Assembly (NCBI RefSeq): GCF_004137085.1 | Contig: NZ_QYBC01000012.1 | Location: 1-64,000, forward strand | Direction of reading: 5' to 3' | Origin: Lichenibacterium ramalinae | GTDB lineage: Bacteria > Pseudomonadota > Alphaproteobacteria > Rhizobiales > Beijerinckiaceae | Length of the DNA stretch: 64,000 nt | Shown here: in pieces, positions 30,086 through 38,761 of the stretch | How positions within the stretch are numbered: the stretch's first letter is position 1 | Layout: every line of letters begins with the position of its first letter | The notes under the pieces: model-generated | Told to the model about the DNA's origin: nothing | Seen by the model: only the letters and a program-made list of their open reading frames with translations | Databases searched by the model: none | Program-made: the position numbers and the translations under genes

Positions 30086-30982
30086 ATGACCGCGCCTCGC
30101 ATCTCCGCCGTCGGCTTCAGCATCCAGTCGGAGGACGGCAGCGTCGCCGGCCTCGAGCCGGCCCTGCGGGCCCATGCCGACCTCGGCGTCGACGCCATCG
30201 AGATCGCCGCCTCCTCGCTCGACCTCGTGGCCGGCGGCCGCGTGCTGGCGCGCCCCCTGGCGGAACTCGAACGGCTGACCCGCGCCTTCCCTTTCACCTA
30301 CACGGTGCACGGGCTCGTGGCGTCGAACTTCATGGACCCCGCCACGCAGGACCGCCAGGTGCGGGCCGCGCTCGCCATGGTGGAGGTTTGCGGCGCCATC
30401 GGCGCCCGCATTCTCGTGCAGCACAGCGGCTGCGTCGACGCCGGCCAGCCTGGAGACCGCGCCGGCGCCGAGGCGCGGGAATGCGACGCGCTGCGGACGG
30501 TGGGCGATGCCGCGGGGCGGCACGGGGTGCGCGTCGCCCTCGAGAACATCTTCACCACCGCGCCCGGCCAGTTCCGCCGCACGCCCTCCGAGGTCGCCGC
30601 GGCGGTGCGGCAGCTCGACCACCCCCACGTGGTGGCGCTGATCGACATCAGCCACGCCTGGATCGAGGCGACCCACCGCGGCCTCGATGTCCGCGCCGAA
30701 CTGCGCGCCATGGCGCCGGTGGCGGGGCACCTCCACGTCCACGACAGCTTCGGCCAGCCCGAAGGCGCGACGCCCTTCTACTATCCGGCGGAGCGCACCG
30801 CGCTCGGGCTCGGCGACCTCCACCTGCCGCTCGGCTGGGGCGACATCCCGTGGGACGCCATCGCGGCCGATCTCGCGGTGCTGCCCGGCACGGTCCTCAT
30901 GATGGAGATCGGCGCCCGCTACCGCGCCGAACACGCGGCATGCCTGGGCCGGGCCCGCGAGATCGCGGCCCGGATCGGCTGA
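30086..30982 (+). CDS. Sugar phosphate isomerase/epimerase (AP endonuclease 2-type TIM barrel)
   Basis: A 298-residue xylose-isomerase-like TIM barrel. Metal-binding barrel strands are visible: DAIEIAASSLDLVAGG, FTYTVHGLVAS, ARILVQHSGCV, VRVALENIF (Glu), VVALIDISHAWIE (Asp/His), HLHVHDSFGQPEG (His-x-His-Asp) and VLMMEIGARY (terminal Glu). This set is usual in the sugar phosphate isomerase/epimerase group whose substrates range from inosose to tagatose. The particular substrate is not evident. GGAG precedes the ATG. Convergent with the DadA-like gene through a shared hairpin. Confidence 0.8.
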   Translation: MTAPRISAVGFSIQSEDGSVAGLEPALRAHADLGVDAIEIAASSLDLVAGGRVLARPLAELERLTRAFPFTYTVHGLVASNFMDPATQDRQVRAALAMVEVCGAIGARILVQHSGCVDAGQPGDRAGAEARECDALRTVGDAAGRHGVRVALENIFTTAPGQFRRTPSEVAAAVRQLDHPHVVALIDISHAWIEATHRGLDVRAELRAMAPVAGHLHVHDSFGQPEGATPFYYPAERTALGLGDLHLPLGWGDIPWDAIAADLAVLPGTVLMMEIGARYRAEHAACLGRAREIAARIG

Positions 30983-31014
30983 CCCGGGGGCGGGGTTCGG
31001 GCCGCCAAGGTTCG

Positions 31015-31032
31015 CGCCGCCGTCAGGCGGCG
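31015..31032. terminator. Hairpin between convergent genes
   Basis: CGCCGCC (31015-31021), loop GTCA, GGCGGCG (31026-31032). It lies where the isomerase and the DadA-like gene converge and overlaps the stop of the latter, so it could serve as a bidirectional terminator. It lacks T-runs. Confidence 0.4.
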
Positions 31033-32297
31033 TGGCGCACCGCGCCCGTGCCCGCGTGCCCCACCTCCTCGGCGACGAGCTCGGCCGTCGCGGCCGACAG
31101 CGTCCAGCCGAGGTGGCCGTGGCCGGTGTTGTAGAAGACGCCGGGGCGCTTGCCGCGGCCGACGCGCGGCAGCATGTCGGGCAGCATGGGGCGCAGGCCG
31201 GCCCAGGGCACGACCTTGCTGGTGTCGACAGCCGGGAAGAGCTGGCGGGTCCAATCGATCAGCGGCTTCACGCGGTCGGCCCGGATGTCGCGGTTCTCGC
31301 CGTTGAACTCGGCCGTGCCGGCCACGCGGAACCGATCCTGGCCGAGGCGGCTCGACACGATCTTGGTCTCGTCGTCGAGCAGGCTCACCCAGGGGGCGGC
31401 GCGGCGGCTCTCGCCCTGCAGGTCGACCGTGATGGAATAGCCCTTCACGGGATAGATGTTGACCCGGTCGCCGAGGCCCTGGGCCAGCTTGCGGCTGGCG
31501 AGGCCGGCACAGATCACGACGCCGTCGACCGGCATGGACTCGGGCGCGCCGGGCGCCGTGCCATGCATGTGGGCCGGGGACCAGCGCACCGCGTAGCCCT
31601 CGGCCGCGTCGCCGGCGGCGGAGGGCTCCACCGCCGTCACGTCGGCATCGTAGACGAACTTGGCGCCGCGCCGCAGGCAGGCCGCCGCGAGGCCGCGGGT
31701 GAAGCGGTGGATGTCGCCGGTCGAGTCGGATTCGGTGAAGAAGCCGCCGTGATAGGTGCCGTGCAGGGCCGGCTCGATCGCCTTCATCTCGGCCGGCGTG
31801 ACGCTGCGGCGGTCGAGGCCGCCCTGGCGCAGCAGCCCGTTGACGTGGGCGGCGTGGTCGTAGCCGGCCTTGTTGCGGTAGACGTGCAGGATGCCGCGCC
31901 GCTCGAGGTCGAAGTCGATGGTCTCGCGCCCCGCGATCTCGAACAGGCGCTGGCGGGCCGCGATGGCGAGCTTGGTGGTGGCGACCGTGTTGGCCTCGTA
32001 ACGCGGGATGTTGGCGACGAATTCGGCCAGCCAGGAATATTTGTGCCAGGAGGGGCGGAGGTTGAGGCTGAGCGGCGCGTCGCGCTTCGCCAGCCACTTC
32101 AGGCCCTTGAACACCGTCGGCCAGGAGTTCCACACTTCGGCATTGCTGGCGGAAAGCTGGCCGCCGTTGGCGAAGGAGGTTTCCATGGCGGCATAGCGCT
32201 GCCGGTCGAAGACCGTCACGGCGAAGCCGCGGTCGAGCAGCGAATAGGCGGTGGTGATGCCGGTGATGCCGGCGCCGATGACGGCGATGTGATGCAT
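31023..32297 (-). CDS. Glycine/D-amino acid dehydrogenase, DadA-like FAD oxidoreductase
   Basis: A 424-residue FAD-dependent amine oxidoreductase of the DAO family, closest in layout to DadA (D-amino acid dehydrogenase small subunit). The Rossmann motif VIGAGITGITTAYSL is at 5-19, followed by SFANGGQLSASNAEVW, a DadA hallmark, and the C-terminal FAD contact NTGHGHLGWTLSAATAEL. The enzyme deaminates D-amino acids or glycine, feeding electrons to the respiratory chain. Start is ATG 32297 with GAGGTG upstream. The tandem glycine riboswitch ahead of it strongly suggests induction by glycine and hence a role in glycine disposal. Confidence 0.9.
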   Translation of the reverse strand: MHHIAVIGAGITGITTAYSLLDRGFAVTVFDRQRYAAMETSFANGGQLSASNAEVWNSWPTVFKGLKWLAKRDAPLSLNLRPSWHKYSWLAEFVANIPRYEANTVATTKLAIAARQRLFEIAGRETIDFDLERRGILHVYRNKAGYDHAAHVNGLLRQGGLDRRSVTPAEMKAIEPALHGTYHGGFFTESDSTGDIHRFTRGLAAACLRRGAKFVYDADVTAVEPSAAGDAAEGYAVRWSPAHMHGTAPGAPESMPVDGVVICAGLASRKLAQGLGDRVNIYPVKGYSITVDLQGESRRAAPWVSLLDDETKIVSSRLGQDRFRVAGTAEFNGENRDIRADRVKPLIDWTRQLFPAVDTSKVVPWAGLRPMLPDMLPRVGRGKRPGVFYNTGHGHLGWTLSAATAELVAEEVGHAGTGAVRHAA

Positions 32298-32333
32298 GGG
32301 GTGACACCTCGGGACAGCGTGGCGGTGCAAGAT

Positions 32334-32356
32334 CCGAGCCGCAGTGCGGCCCTCGG
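32334..32356 (-). promoter_or_regulatory. Hairpin between glycine riboswitch and DadA-like gene
   Basis: CCGAG/CTCGG outer stem (32334-32338 with 32352-32356) and CCGC/GCGG inner stem with a two-base bulge, directly downstream of the second aptamer and 24 bp before the ribosome-binding site. It is a candidate expression-platform element; no T-run follows. Confidence 0.35.
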
Positions 32357-32360
32357 TCCT

Positions 32361-32558
32361 GACCCCTCTCTGTCACGGGTACCTGAGAGATTGCCCACCC
32401 GGATTCCCGGACGGCTTCCCCTTCGGCGGGCACGATAGGACGGACCCCGTGCCTCTCTCCAGAGTGCTCTCGCGCCGTGGTCCTTTTGCCTGAGAGTTTC
32501 CGGGGCGGTTGCTCCGTCGGCGCCCCGAATCCGTCACCGGTCCGAGGTCTCTCCCGCA
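32361..32558 (-). ncRNA. Tandem glycine riboswitch
   Basis: Read on the minus strand, two glycine aptamers occur in series. Aptamer 1 (about 32478-32558) opens with GCGGGAGAGACC and closes with CTCTCAGGCAAAAGGACC; aptamer 2 (about 32361-32462) opens with CTGGAGAGAGGC, contains GCCGAAGGGG, and closes with AATCTCTCAGG then a GACAGAGAGG stretch. The paired GGAGAG and CTCTCAGG blocks are the hallmark of this riboswitch. Tandem aptamers normally act as glycine-responsive ON switches for glycine catabolism, consistent with the DadA-like oxidase 64 bp downstream. Confidence 0.93.
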
Positions 32559-32641
32559 GCGCTTGGCGAGCGACGCCACCATGGCAGTTCGCGCGGCGTT
32601 CCGCAACAGAGGCGAGGGCCGGGGCGACCCGATCGGCCGCG

Positions 32642-33514
32642 TCAGCGCCGCCCGGCGCGCTTGCGCAGCCACAGGCTCGCCTCGGGCGCGCCGCCGGCGA
32701 GGGGCAGGTCCGCCACTAGCGTGTCGGCGATGAGGTCCGTCGCGGTGGCGACGTAGCGGCTGGCAAAGACGATCTCGTAGCCGCCCCCGCCCAGCAGCGC
32801 ACCGACGGCGGTCTGCTCGTTGTAGCGGCGCGTTTCCCATGCGTCCGGGTAGCCGAAGGGCAGGAAGATGTCGTGGAAATGCACCAGCACGCCGGCCGGC
32901 AGGCGGGGCAGGACGTCGAGCAGCAGGCGGTCCACCTCGTTGCCCGGCACCACGACGTGGCTGGAATCGACGAAGACGATGTCGCCCGGCGCGAAGGCCG
33001 CGGCGGCCGCGACGTCGGCCTCGCCGAAGGGGCGCTGCGCGTGGCGGACCGGCAGCCCCGCCAAGGGCGCGCGCGGCCGCGGGTCGACGCAGGTCATGGC
33101 GGTCGAAAGGCCGCCGTCGACGATCGCCTGGGCCATGAAGCGGGACGAGTGCCCGCAGCCGATCTCGAGGATGCGGGCCGGCCGGGCCTGGCGCACGAGC
33201 GTGTAGGCGGCGACGGCGTCGAGGCGCGGAAACCATTCCTGGGTGAAACGCGCCGGGCGCTCGCCGACGAGGTCCGGGCTTGCGCGGGCGATGCGGGCGA
33301 TGTCGTAGGCGTAGGTTTCGGCGGCGGCGAGCAGCGCCGCGCAGGACGGCAGGGCCGCGGCGAAGAGCGGCACCAGCGCCGCATAGGCGGCGACCGGGGC
33401 GGCGGCCGGCGGCCGGCCGAAGCCTCGCACGGCGGCGATCGAAACGGGTGAAAGCGAGATCAAGGGGGCACCGCGGGGCAGAGCGATGGCGTCGACGCCA
33501 CCGGGATCGGCCAC
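32642..33514 (-). CDS. Class I SAM-dependent methyltransferase (Methyltransf_24 type)
   Basis: A 290-residue methyltransferase. SAM motif I ILEIGCGHSSRF is at 115-126; acidic strand TCVDPRPR, then DIVFVDSSHVV (motif with Asp and His), and VHFHDIFLPFGYP follow. The Methyltransf_24 group includes cephalosporin-hydroxylase-like and O-methyltransferases used on sugars or polyketides; the substrate is not evident. N-terminal 110 residues are helical. Start GTG 33514. It sits between the riboswitch-controlled oxidase and the DUF299 gene, all leftward, but a shared function is not implied. Confidence 0.78.
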   Translation of the reverse strand: MADPGGVDAIALPRGAPLISLSPVSIAAVRGFGRPPAAAPVAAYAALVPLFAAALPSCAALLAAAETYAYDIARIARASPDLVGERPARFTQEWFPRLDAVAAYTLVRQARPARILEIGCGHSSRFMAQAIVDGGLSTAMTCVDPRPRAPLAGLPVRHAQRPFGEADVAAAAAFAPGDIVFVDSSHVVVPGNEVDRLLLDVLPRLPAGVLVHFHDIFLPFGYPDAWETRRYNEQTAVGALLGGGGYEIVFASRYVATATDLIADTLVADLPLAGGAPEASLWLRKRAGRR

Positions 33515-33600
33515 GACTTAGCCGGATCTCATCCTGCCGACAACGCGCGCCACCGCGGGGCGGCCATGCCGAAGCCGGACCCCGGCGGTGCGGCCGGGCC

Positions 33601-34437
33601 TCAGGCCTGGGTGATGAACTTCATGCGGTGCACCTTGTGCAGGTCGATGATGGCGGCCGCCGTCTCCTCGATGGAGCGACGCGTCACGTCGATCGTGGGC
33701 CACCCGTGCTGGGCGAAGAGCCGCCGCGCGCTGGCGATCTCCTCGGCCACCGCCACGCGGTCGACATAGGGCGTCACGCGGTCGCCGGCGTTGAGCGACA
33801 GCAGGCGGTTCTGGCGGATCTGCACGATGCGCTCGGGCGAGGCCAGCAGCCCGACGACGAGCGGGTTCTTGAGGTTCTCGATGCCGGGCGCCAGGGGCAC
33901 GCCGGGCACCAGCGGGATGTTGGCGGTGCGCACGCCGCGGTTGGCGAGATAGATGCTGGTCGGCGTCTTGGAGGTGCGGCTGACGCCCAGCAGCAGCACG
34001 TCGGCCCCCTCGTAGCCTTCGACCGTCTGCCCGTCGTCGTGCATCATCGTGTAGTTCAGCGCGTCGATGCGCTTGAAGTAATCGGCATTGAGCACGTGCT
34101 GGGCGCCCGGGCGCGGCGTCGAGGCGGTGCCGAGGTAGGAGCCGAACAGCGACACGATCGGCTGCAGCACCGACAGGCAGGGCGAGCCGGATTCGCGGCA
34201 GGCCTCCTCGAGGCGGTGGCTGAGCTCCTGGTCGACGAGCGTGAACAGCACGATGCCGGGGGCGGCCTCGATCTCGGCGATGGCGCGGTCGAGCTGCGCC
34301 CGCGAGCGCACGAGCGGGTAGACGTGCTCGATGGACGACACCTCCTGGTACTGCGCCGCCACGGCGCGGCTCGCCGCGATCAGCGTCTCGCCGGTGGAAT
34401 CCGAGATCAGGTGCAGGTGGAAATAGTGCCGTCCCAT
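33601..34437 (-). CDS. DUF299 pyruvate,phosphate/water dikinase regulatory kinase-phosphorylase
   Basis: A 278-residue DUF299 (RP1/PSRP) protein, a bifunctional ADP-dependent threonine kinase and Pi-dependent phosphorylase that switches PpdK or PpsA off and on. Features: [20 protein letters not shown] at the N-terminus, HDDGQ at 133-137, and P-loop-like [15 protein letters not shown] at 151-165, then [27 protein letters not shown]. Start ATG 34437. In Caulobacter and Rickettsia this gene borders the chromosome origin with hemE on the other side, exactly as here. Confidence 0.93.
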   Translation of the reverse strand: MGRHYFHLHLISDSTGETLIAASRAVAAQYQEVSSIEHVYPLVRSRAQLDRAIAEIEAAPGIVLFTLVDQELSHRLEEACRESGSPCLSVLQPIVSLFGSYLGTASTPRPGAQHVLNADYFKRIDALNYTMMHDDGQTVEGYEGADVLLLGVSRTSKTPTSIYLANRGVRTANIPLVPGVPLAPGIENLKNPLVVGLLASPERIVQIRQNRLLSLNAGDRVTPYVDRVAVAEEIASARRLFAQHGWPTIDVTRRSIEETAAAIIDLHKVHRMKFITQA

Positions 34438-34973
34438 GCGGGCGTCCGATCGATGCGTGGTCGAGCCCCTGAGGTAGCACGGTTCACGCCGGGGCGGCCT
34501 CGCCGCCTCGCCGCCCCGCTCCATGGCGCGAACCCGCAGGGCCCGTCCCCCCGGTGTCCTGGCGGCGACGGCTCCTGCAAGTGCATGGCTGTGCTGCCGG
34601 AATCCGCGCCGGAGCCCGTTGTCCCGGCCCCGAGTGCCGTCCTGTGGACGGGGGAGGACGGATCGGGCCCCGCCCGCCGACCCTGTGGATGAGGCCGGAT
34701 TCGACCCACAGCGAGATCCCGGGACAGCCCCGCGGCGGGGCTGCCTGTCGAGAGGGGGGATTGCGGGGACAAGCCGCGGCGCGTTCTGCGTGGAGCCTGG
34801 CCCAAGTCCCTCGTCCCACGGGAGAATCCCGGCCCATCCCGCCTGTGGACGGGGACGGGCTTGACTCCCGATGACGGGGCGCGTCCGTGGGACATGTTGT
34901 GTCCACCCCGGGATGACGGTAATCCGGCCCCCAAGCAGACTCAGCAAATCTAAGATTCTAAAAGGATTCTTTT
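34438..34973. other. Probable chromosome replication origin (oriC)
   Basis: The 536-bp gap between the DUF299 gene and hemE carries no gene. Its placement matches the experimentally mapped origins of Caulobacter crescentus and the hemE-linked origins of Rickettsia and Sinorhizobium. It has three same-strand copies of CCTGTGGAYG (34641-34650, 34682-34691, 34842-34851), of which TGTGGATGA at 34684-34692 differs from a consensus DnaA box (TGTGGATAA) at one base. An inverted relative is at 34702-34711 and GTCCACC at 34901-34907. Seven GANTC sites lie at 34600, 34698, 34824, 34863, 34938, 34954 and 34965. A roughly three-quarters A+T tract (34941-34975) abuts hemE and could be the unwinding element. 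Confidence 0.75.
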
Positions 34974-36041
34974 TTGGAAGATCCGATCCGCCGCTCTCCC
35001 GCCGGGGTCGTCGCCCCGGTGCAGCCGTCCCTCTTCCTCCGGGTGCTGGACGGCGAGGTCGCGGCGAAGCCGCCGGTCTGGCTGATGCGCCAGGCGGGCC
35101 GCTACCTGCCCGAATACCGGGAGCTGCGCGCCACCACCCCGACCTTTCTCGACCTGTGCTACAACCCGAAGCTCGCCGCCGAGGTGACGCTGCAGCCGAT
35201 CCGCCGCTTCGGCTTCGACGCCGCCATCCTGTTCTCCGACATCCTCGTCGTCCCCGACGCCCTGGGGCTGCCCACCAGCTTCGAGACCGGCCACGGCCCG
35301 AAGCTGCAGCCGGTCACGACCGCCGAAGGCTTCGCGGCGCTGCACGAGGCGGTCGACATGGAGCGGCTCGCGCCCGTGCTGGAGACCGTCGAGCGGGTTC
35401 GCGGCAGCCTACCGGCCGAGACCGCCCTGATCGGCTTCTGCGGGGCTCCCTTCACGGTGGCGAGCTACATGGTGGCGGGGGCGGGCACGCCCGACCAGGG
35501 GCCGGCCCGCGCCCTGGCCTACCGCGACCCGGACCTCTTCGCCCGCCTCATCGCGCGCGTGACAGACGCGTCCGTCACCTACCTGTCGGCCCAGCTCGCG
35601 GCCGGTGCCGATGCCGTGATGATCTTCGACAGCTGGGCCGGCGTCCTGCCGCGGCTCGAATACGAGCGCTGGTCGCAGGAGCCCCTCGCCCGGATCGTGT
35701 CCGGGGTGCGGGCTCGCCATCCGGGGGCGCGGATCATCGGCTTCCCGCGCGTGTCGGGGGGACAGCTGCTGCGCGCCGCCACCACGGGCGTCACGGCGCT
35801 GGGCCTCGACATCGCGGTCGACCCCCACTGGGCCGACGGCGCGCTGCCGGCGGGCCTGCCGCTGCAGGGTAACCTCGACCCCAAGGCGCTGATCGCGGGG
35901 GGCCGGGCCCTCGACGACGGGGTGGACGACATCCGGTCTGCCCTGGCGCGGCGCCCGCACGTCTTCAACCTCGGCCACGGCATCACGCCCGACACGCCGA
36001 TCCCGCATGTCGAGCGGTTGGTGGCCCGGCTGCGCGCCTGA
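34974..36041 (+). CDS. hemE: Uroporphyrinogen decarboxylase
   Basis: HemE decarboxylates uroporphyrinogen III to coproporphyrinogen III in heme synthesis. The 355-residue product has the signature [17 protein letters not shown] (34-50), the [12 protein letters not shown] loop with catalytic Asp, [23 protein letters not shown] and the C-terminal GNLDPKAL and FNLGHGI motifs. The start is TTG 34974 with AAAGGA seven bases upstream, placing the start codon at the edge of the A+T-rich part of the putative origin; GTG 35019 is an alternative. hemJ follows after 55 bp. Confidence 0.96.
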   Translation: MEDPIRRSPAGVVAPVQPSLFLRVLDGEVAAKPPVWLMRQAGRYLPEYRELRATTPTFLDLCYNPKLAAEVTLQPIRRFGFDAAILFSDILVVPDALGLPTSFETGHGPKLQPVTTAEGFAALHEAVDMERLAPVLETVERVRGSLPAETALIGFCGAPFTVASYMVAGAGTPDQGPARALAYRDPDLFARLIARVTDASVTYLSAQLAAGADAVMIFDSWAGVLPRLEYERWSQEPLARIVSGVRARHPGARIIGFPRVSGGQLLRAATTGVTALGLDIAVDPHWADGALPAGLPLQGNLDPKALIAGGRALDDGVDDIRSALARRPHVFNLGHGITPDTPIPHVERLVARLRA

Positions 36042-36096
36042 CCCGGCGACGCCGGCCCGACATCATGCCGTCGCATCCCTCAGACAGGACAGCTCC

Positions 36097-36528
36097 ATGC
36101 AGGACTCCATCCTCTGGCTCAAGGCCGCCCATATCCTGTCGATCATCGCCTGGATGGTCGGCATGCTCTACCTGCCCCGCCTCATGGTCTACCACGCGAG
36201 TGTCGGGGCGGGCACGCCGCAGTCCGAAACCTTCAAGGTCATGGAACGGCGCCTGCTCCGGGGCATCGTCACGCCGGCGCTGGTCGCGGTCTGGATCACC
36301 GGCCCGTGGCTGGCCTATGCCGAGGGCGCGTTCCGGGAGCATTGGCTGCACGGCAAGCTGCTGCTCGTGGTGCTGCTGACCGGCGTGCACGGCATTCTGG
36401 CCGCCAACGTCCGCCGCTTCGCCGGCGACGCCAACACCAAGTCGCCCACCTACTTCCGCATCGTCAACGAGATCCCGACGGTGCTGCTGATCGGCATCGT
36501 CATCCTGGTGGTGGTGAAGCCCTTCTGA
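36097..36528 (+). CDS. hemJ: Protoporphyrinogen IX oxidase HemJ
   Basis: HemJ is a small membrane heme-binding oxidase converting protoporphyrinogen IX to protoporphyrin IX in bacteria lacking HemG/HemY. The 143-residue product has four membrane spans and the family-conserved KAAHILSIIAWMVGMLYLPRLMVYH (read as two adjoining blocks), with histidines 12 and 33, plus WLHGKLLLVVLLTGVHG and the RIVNEIPTVLLIGIVILVVVKPF end. Adjacent to hemE, a common alphaproteobacterial arrangement, forming a heme module by the origin. Confidence 0.93.
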   Translation: MQDSILWLKAAHILSIIAWMVGMLYLPRLMVYHASVGAGTPQSETFKVMERRLLRGIVTPALVAVWITGPWLAYAEGAFREHWLHGKLLLVVLLTGVHGILAANVRRFAGDANTKSPTYFRIVNEIPTVLLIGIVILVVVKPF

Positions 36529-36687
36529 TCGGGGCTGCCCCCGGCCGGCCTCGGCGGGGGCGGCGGTCCCGGCCTTCACCATTTCACCTCGTGGTGGTGC
36601 GATTTCCGAGCCTCGGCGCGCCATATTCGGATAGAAGGCGGCCACCGCTCCGGGCAGGCCGGCGGGTGCTCGGGCAAAGGGACGGTC

Positions 36688-37626
36688 TTGAAACGCTACC
36701 TGAACTACCTGTGGCCGGTGATCGGGATCGGTGCCGTCGTCCTGTCGCTGTGGCTGTTGTTCCGGGAACTGCGGGGCCTGTCGTTCGCCGAGGTCGAAGC
36801 CGCCTTCGCCGCCATCCCGGCCGGTCGCTGGGCCCTCGCCGTGCTGGCGACGCTGGTGGCCTACCTGGCGCTCGCCTGGTACGACCGGATCGCGCTGCTC
36901 CACCTCGGCTTCGCGCTGTCCTGGCGTTTCATCTCGGCGGTGTCCTTCACCACCTACGCGCTCAGCCACAACATCGGCATGTCGATGTTCTCGGGCGCCA
37001 TGGTGCGCTACCGCGCCTATTCCACCAAAGGCCTCACCATCGGCGACGTCGGCGTGCTGGTGGCCTTCTGCTCCTTCACCTTCGCGCTCGGCACCATCCT
37101 GCTCGGCGGCATCGTGCTGGCGTTCGAGCCCGAGATCGTGCAGCGCCTGTTCCAGGTCGATCCGCTGGTGGCGCGCCTCGTCGGTGGCGCCATGCTGCTG
37201 TTCGTGGCGCTCTACGTCGGGGGCGCGGCCCTGCACTTCCGGCCGCTGGTCGTCGGCAGCTTCACCGTCATCTACCCGCGCCTGCCCATCGCGATGCGCC
37301 AGCTCCTGGCGGGGCCGCTCGAGCTCATGGGCGCCGCCGGCATCATCTGGTGTGCCCTCCCCGCCGACCACAACCCGGGCTTCTTCATCGTGCTCGGCGT
37401 GTTCCTCGCCTCCTTCTCGGCGGCGCTGCTGAGCCACGCGCCGGGCGGCCTCGGCGTGCTGGAACTCGTCTTCGTCAACGCCCTGCCCGACACGCCCCGC
37501 GCCGACGTGCTGGCGGCGCTGCTCGTGTTCCGCCTGCTCTATCTCGTCATCCCGCTGCTGCTCGGCATCGTCGCCGTCGTGGTGTTCGAGCGGAGCCGCA
37601 TCCTGCGCCGTCCGGCGCTCGATTGA
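36688..37626 (+). CDS. YbhN/UPF0104-type integral membrane protein (LPG synthase TM-like)
   Basis: A 312-residue membrane protein with about seven to eight spans, belonging to the family that includes YbhN and the flippase domain of lysylphosphatidylglycerol synthase. Family signs are LAWYDRIALLHLG, SFTTYALSHNIGMSMFSGAMVRYRAYSTKGL and ALLSHAPGGLGVLELVFV. The soluble aminoacyl-transferase domain of MprF is absent, so direct lipid aminoacylation is not expected. Start TTG 36688 with AAAGGGA upstream. Followed 33 bp later by an AI-2E family protein. Confidence 0.88.
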   Translation: MKRYLNYLWPVIGIGAVVLSLWLLFRELRGLSFAEVEAAFAAIPAGRWALAVLATLVAYLALAWYDRIALLHLGFALSWRFISAVSFTTYALSHNIGMSMFSGAMVRYRAYSTKGLTIGDVGVLVAFCSFTFALGTILLGGIVLAFEPEIVQRLFQVDPLVARLVGGAMLLFVALYVGGAALHFRPLVVGSFTVIYPRLPIAMRQLLAGPLELMGAAGIIWCALPADHNPGFFIVLGVFLASFSAALLSHAPGGLGVLELVFVNALPDTPRADVLAALLVFRLLYLVIPLLLGIVAVVVFERSRILRRPALD

Positions 37627-37659
37627 ACCGGCCGGCCGCGGCCGGTGGAGACCCCCTCG

Positions 37660-38736
37660 ATGAACGTCCCCGTCCCGCCGCCCGGCGCCTCCGACCTCGA
37701 ATGGCAGCGCCGCCGGGCCCTCGCGGCCGAGCGGACGGCGCGCATCCTCGCCTGGGGCCTCGGCCTCGCCATCGCGGTCGGCGTCTGCTGGGCCATGGCC
37801 GACATCGTGCTCCTGGTCTTCGCGGCGGCGCTGCTCGCCTGCCTGCTGCGCGGCGGCGCCGAGTTCCTGTCGCGGCGGGTCGGTGGCCCGATCGGCCTGT
37901 GGCTCGCCGCCATCGTGCTGGCGCTGGTGGCCTTCCTGGGCTTCGAGATCTTCGTGCGCGGCCCCGTCATCGCCGGGCAGCTCACCGACATCTGGGGCCA
38001 GCTGCGGGGGCAGGCGACGGCGCTCTGGGAGCGTTACGGCAGTGCCGACTGGCTGCAGCCGGTGCTGGGCCGCGCCAAGGACTATTTCCAGGACGGCACC
38101 CACAAGATCGCCGGCATGGCGGCCGGCGTCGGCACCTCGACGCTGGGCGGCCTCGGCAGCCTGCTCGTCATGGTGGTCACCGCCATCTTCTTCGCCATCG
38201 ACCCCGGCCTCTATGTCGGGGGAACCGCCAAGCTGATGCCCAAGGACTGGCGCGCCCACGCGGTCGACACGATGGGCGGGATCGCCCACGTGCTGCGCTG
38301 GTGGTTCATCGGCCAGTTCCTCGACATGTGCGCGGTCGGCATTCTGACGGCGATCGGCCTCTACGTCATCGGCGTCAAGCTGGCCTTCACGCTGGCGCTG
38401 ATCGCGGCCCTGTTCAACTTCGTGCCCTATATCGGCGCCCTGGCCGGGGCCGTGCCGGCCGTGCTGATCGCCCTCGGCCAGGGACCGCAGACGGCGCTCT
38501 ACACCGCCATCCTCTTCTTCGTCGTGCAGACGCTCGAGGGCAACCTCATCGCGCCCCTCATCCAGAAGCGCACCGTCGAACTCGCCCCGGTGCTCACCAT
38601 CCTGTCGCAGACGGTGCTCGGCACGCTGTTCGGCCCGCTCGGCCTCATCCTGGCCACGCCCGTGACGGCGGCCGGCGTGGAACTCGTCAAGAAGGTCTGG
38701 GTGGAGGAGGTCCTCGACGACACGCTCGACGGCTGA
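37660..38736 (+). CDS. AI-2E family (PerM/YhhT-like) membrane transporter
   Basis: A 358-residue AI-2E family protein. Seven or eight membrane segments, with two N-terminal spans (about 26-70), a large loop containing an amphipathic region (IWGQLRGQATALWERYG), and a conserved C-terminal half: RWWFIGQFLDMCAVGILTAIG, FNFVPYIGALAGAVPAVLIAL, QTLEGNLIAPLIQKRTVELAP and FGPLGLILATPVTA. The family exports quorum signals in E. coli TqsA but includes Na+/H+ antiporters and peptidoglycan-related permeases, so substrate is open. ATG 37660 with GGTGGAG upstream is preferred over GTG 37645. Confidence 0.9.
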   Translation: MNVPVPPPGASDLEWQRRRALAAERTARILAWGLGLAIAVGVCWAMADIVLLVFAAALLACLLRGGAEFLSRRVGGPIGLWLAAIVLALVAFLGFEIFVRGPVIAGQLTDIWGQLRGQATALWERYGSADWLQPVLGRAKDYFQDGTHKIAGMAAGVGTSTLGGLGSLLVMVVTAIFFAIDPGLYVGGTAKLMPKDWRAHAVDTMGGIAHVLRWWFIGQFLDMCAVGILTAIGLYVIGVKLAFTLALIAALFNFVPYIGALAGAVPAVLIALGQGPQTALYTAILFFVVQTLEGNLIAPLIQKRTVELAPVLTILSQTVLGTLFGPLGLILATPVTAAGVELVKKVWVEEVLDDTLDG

Positions 38737-38761
38737 ACGGCTTGCGCCCCGCGACCGTGCG

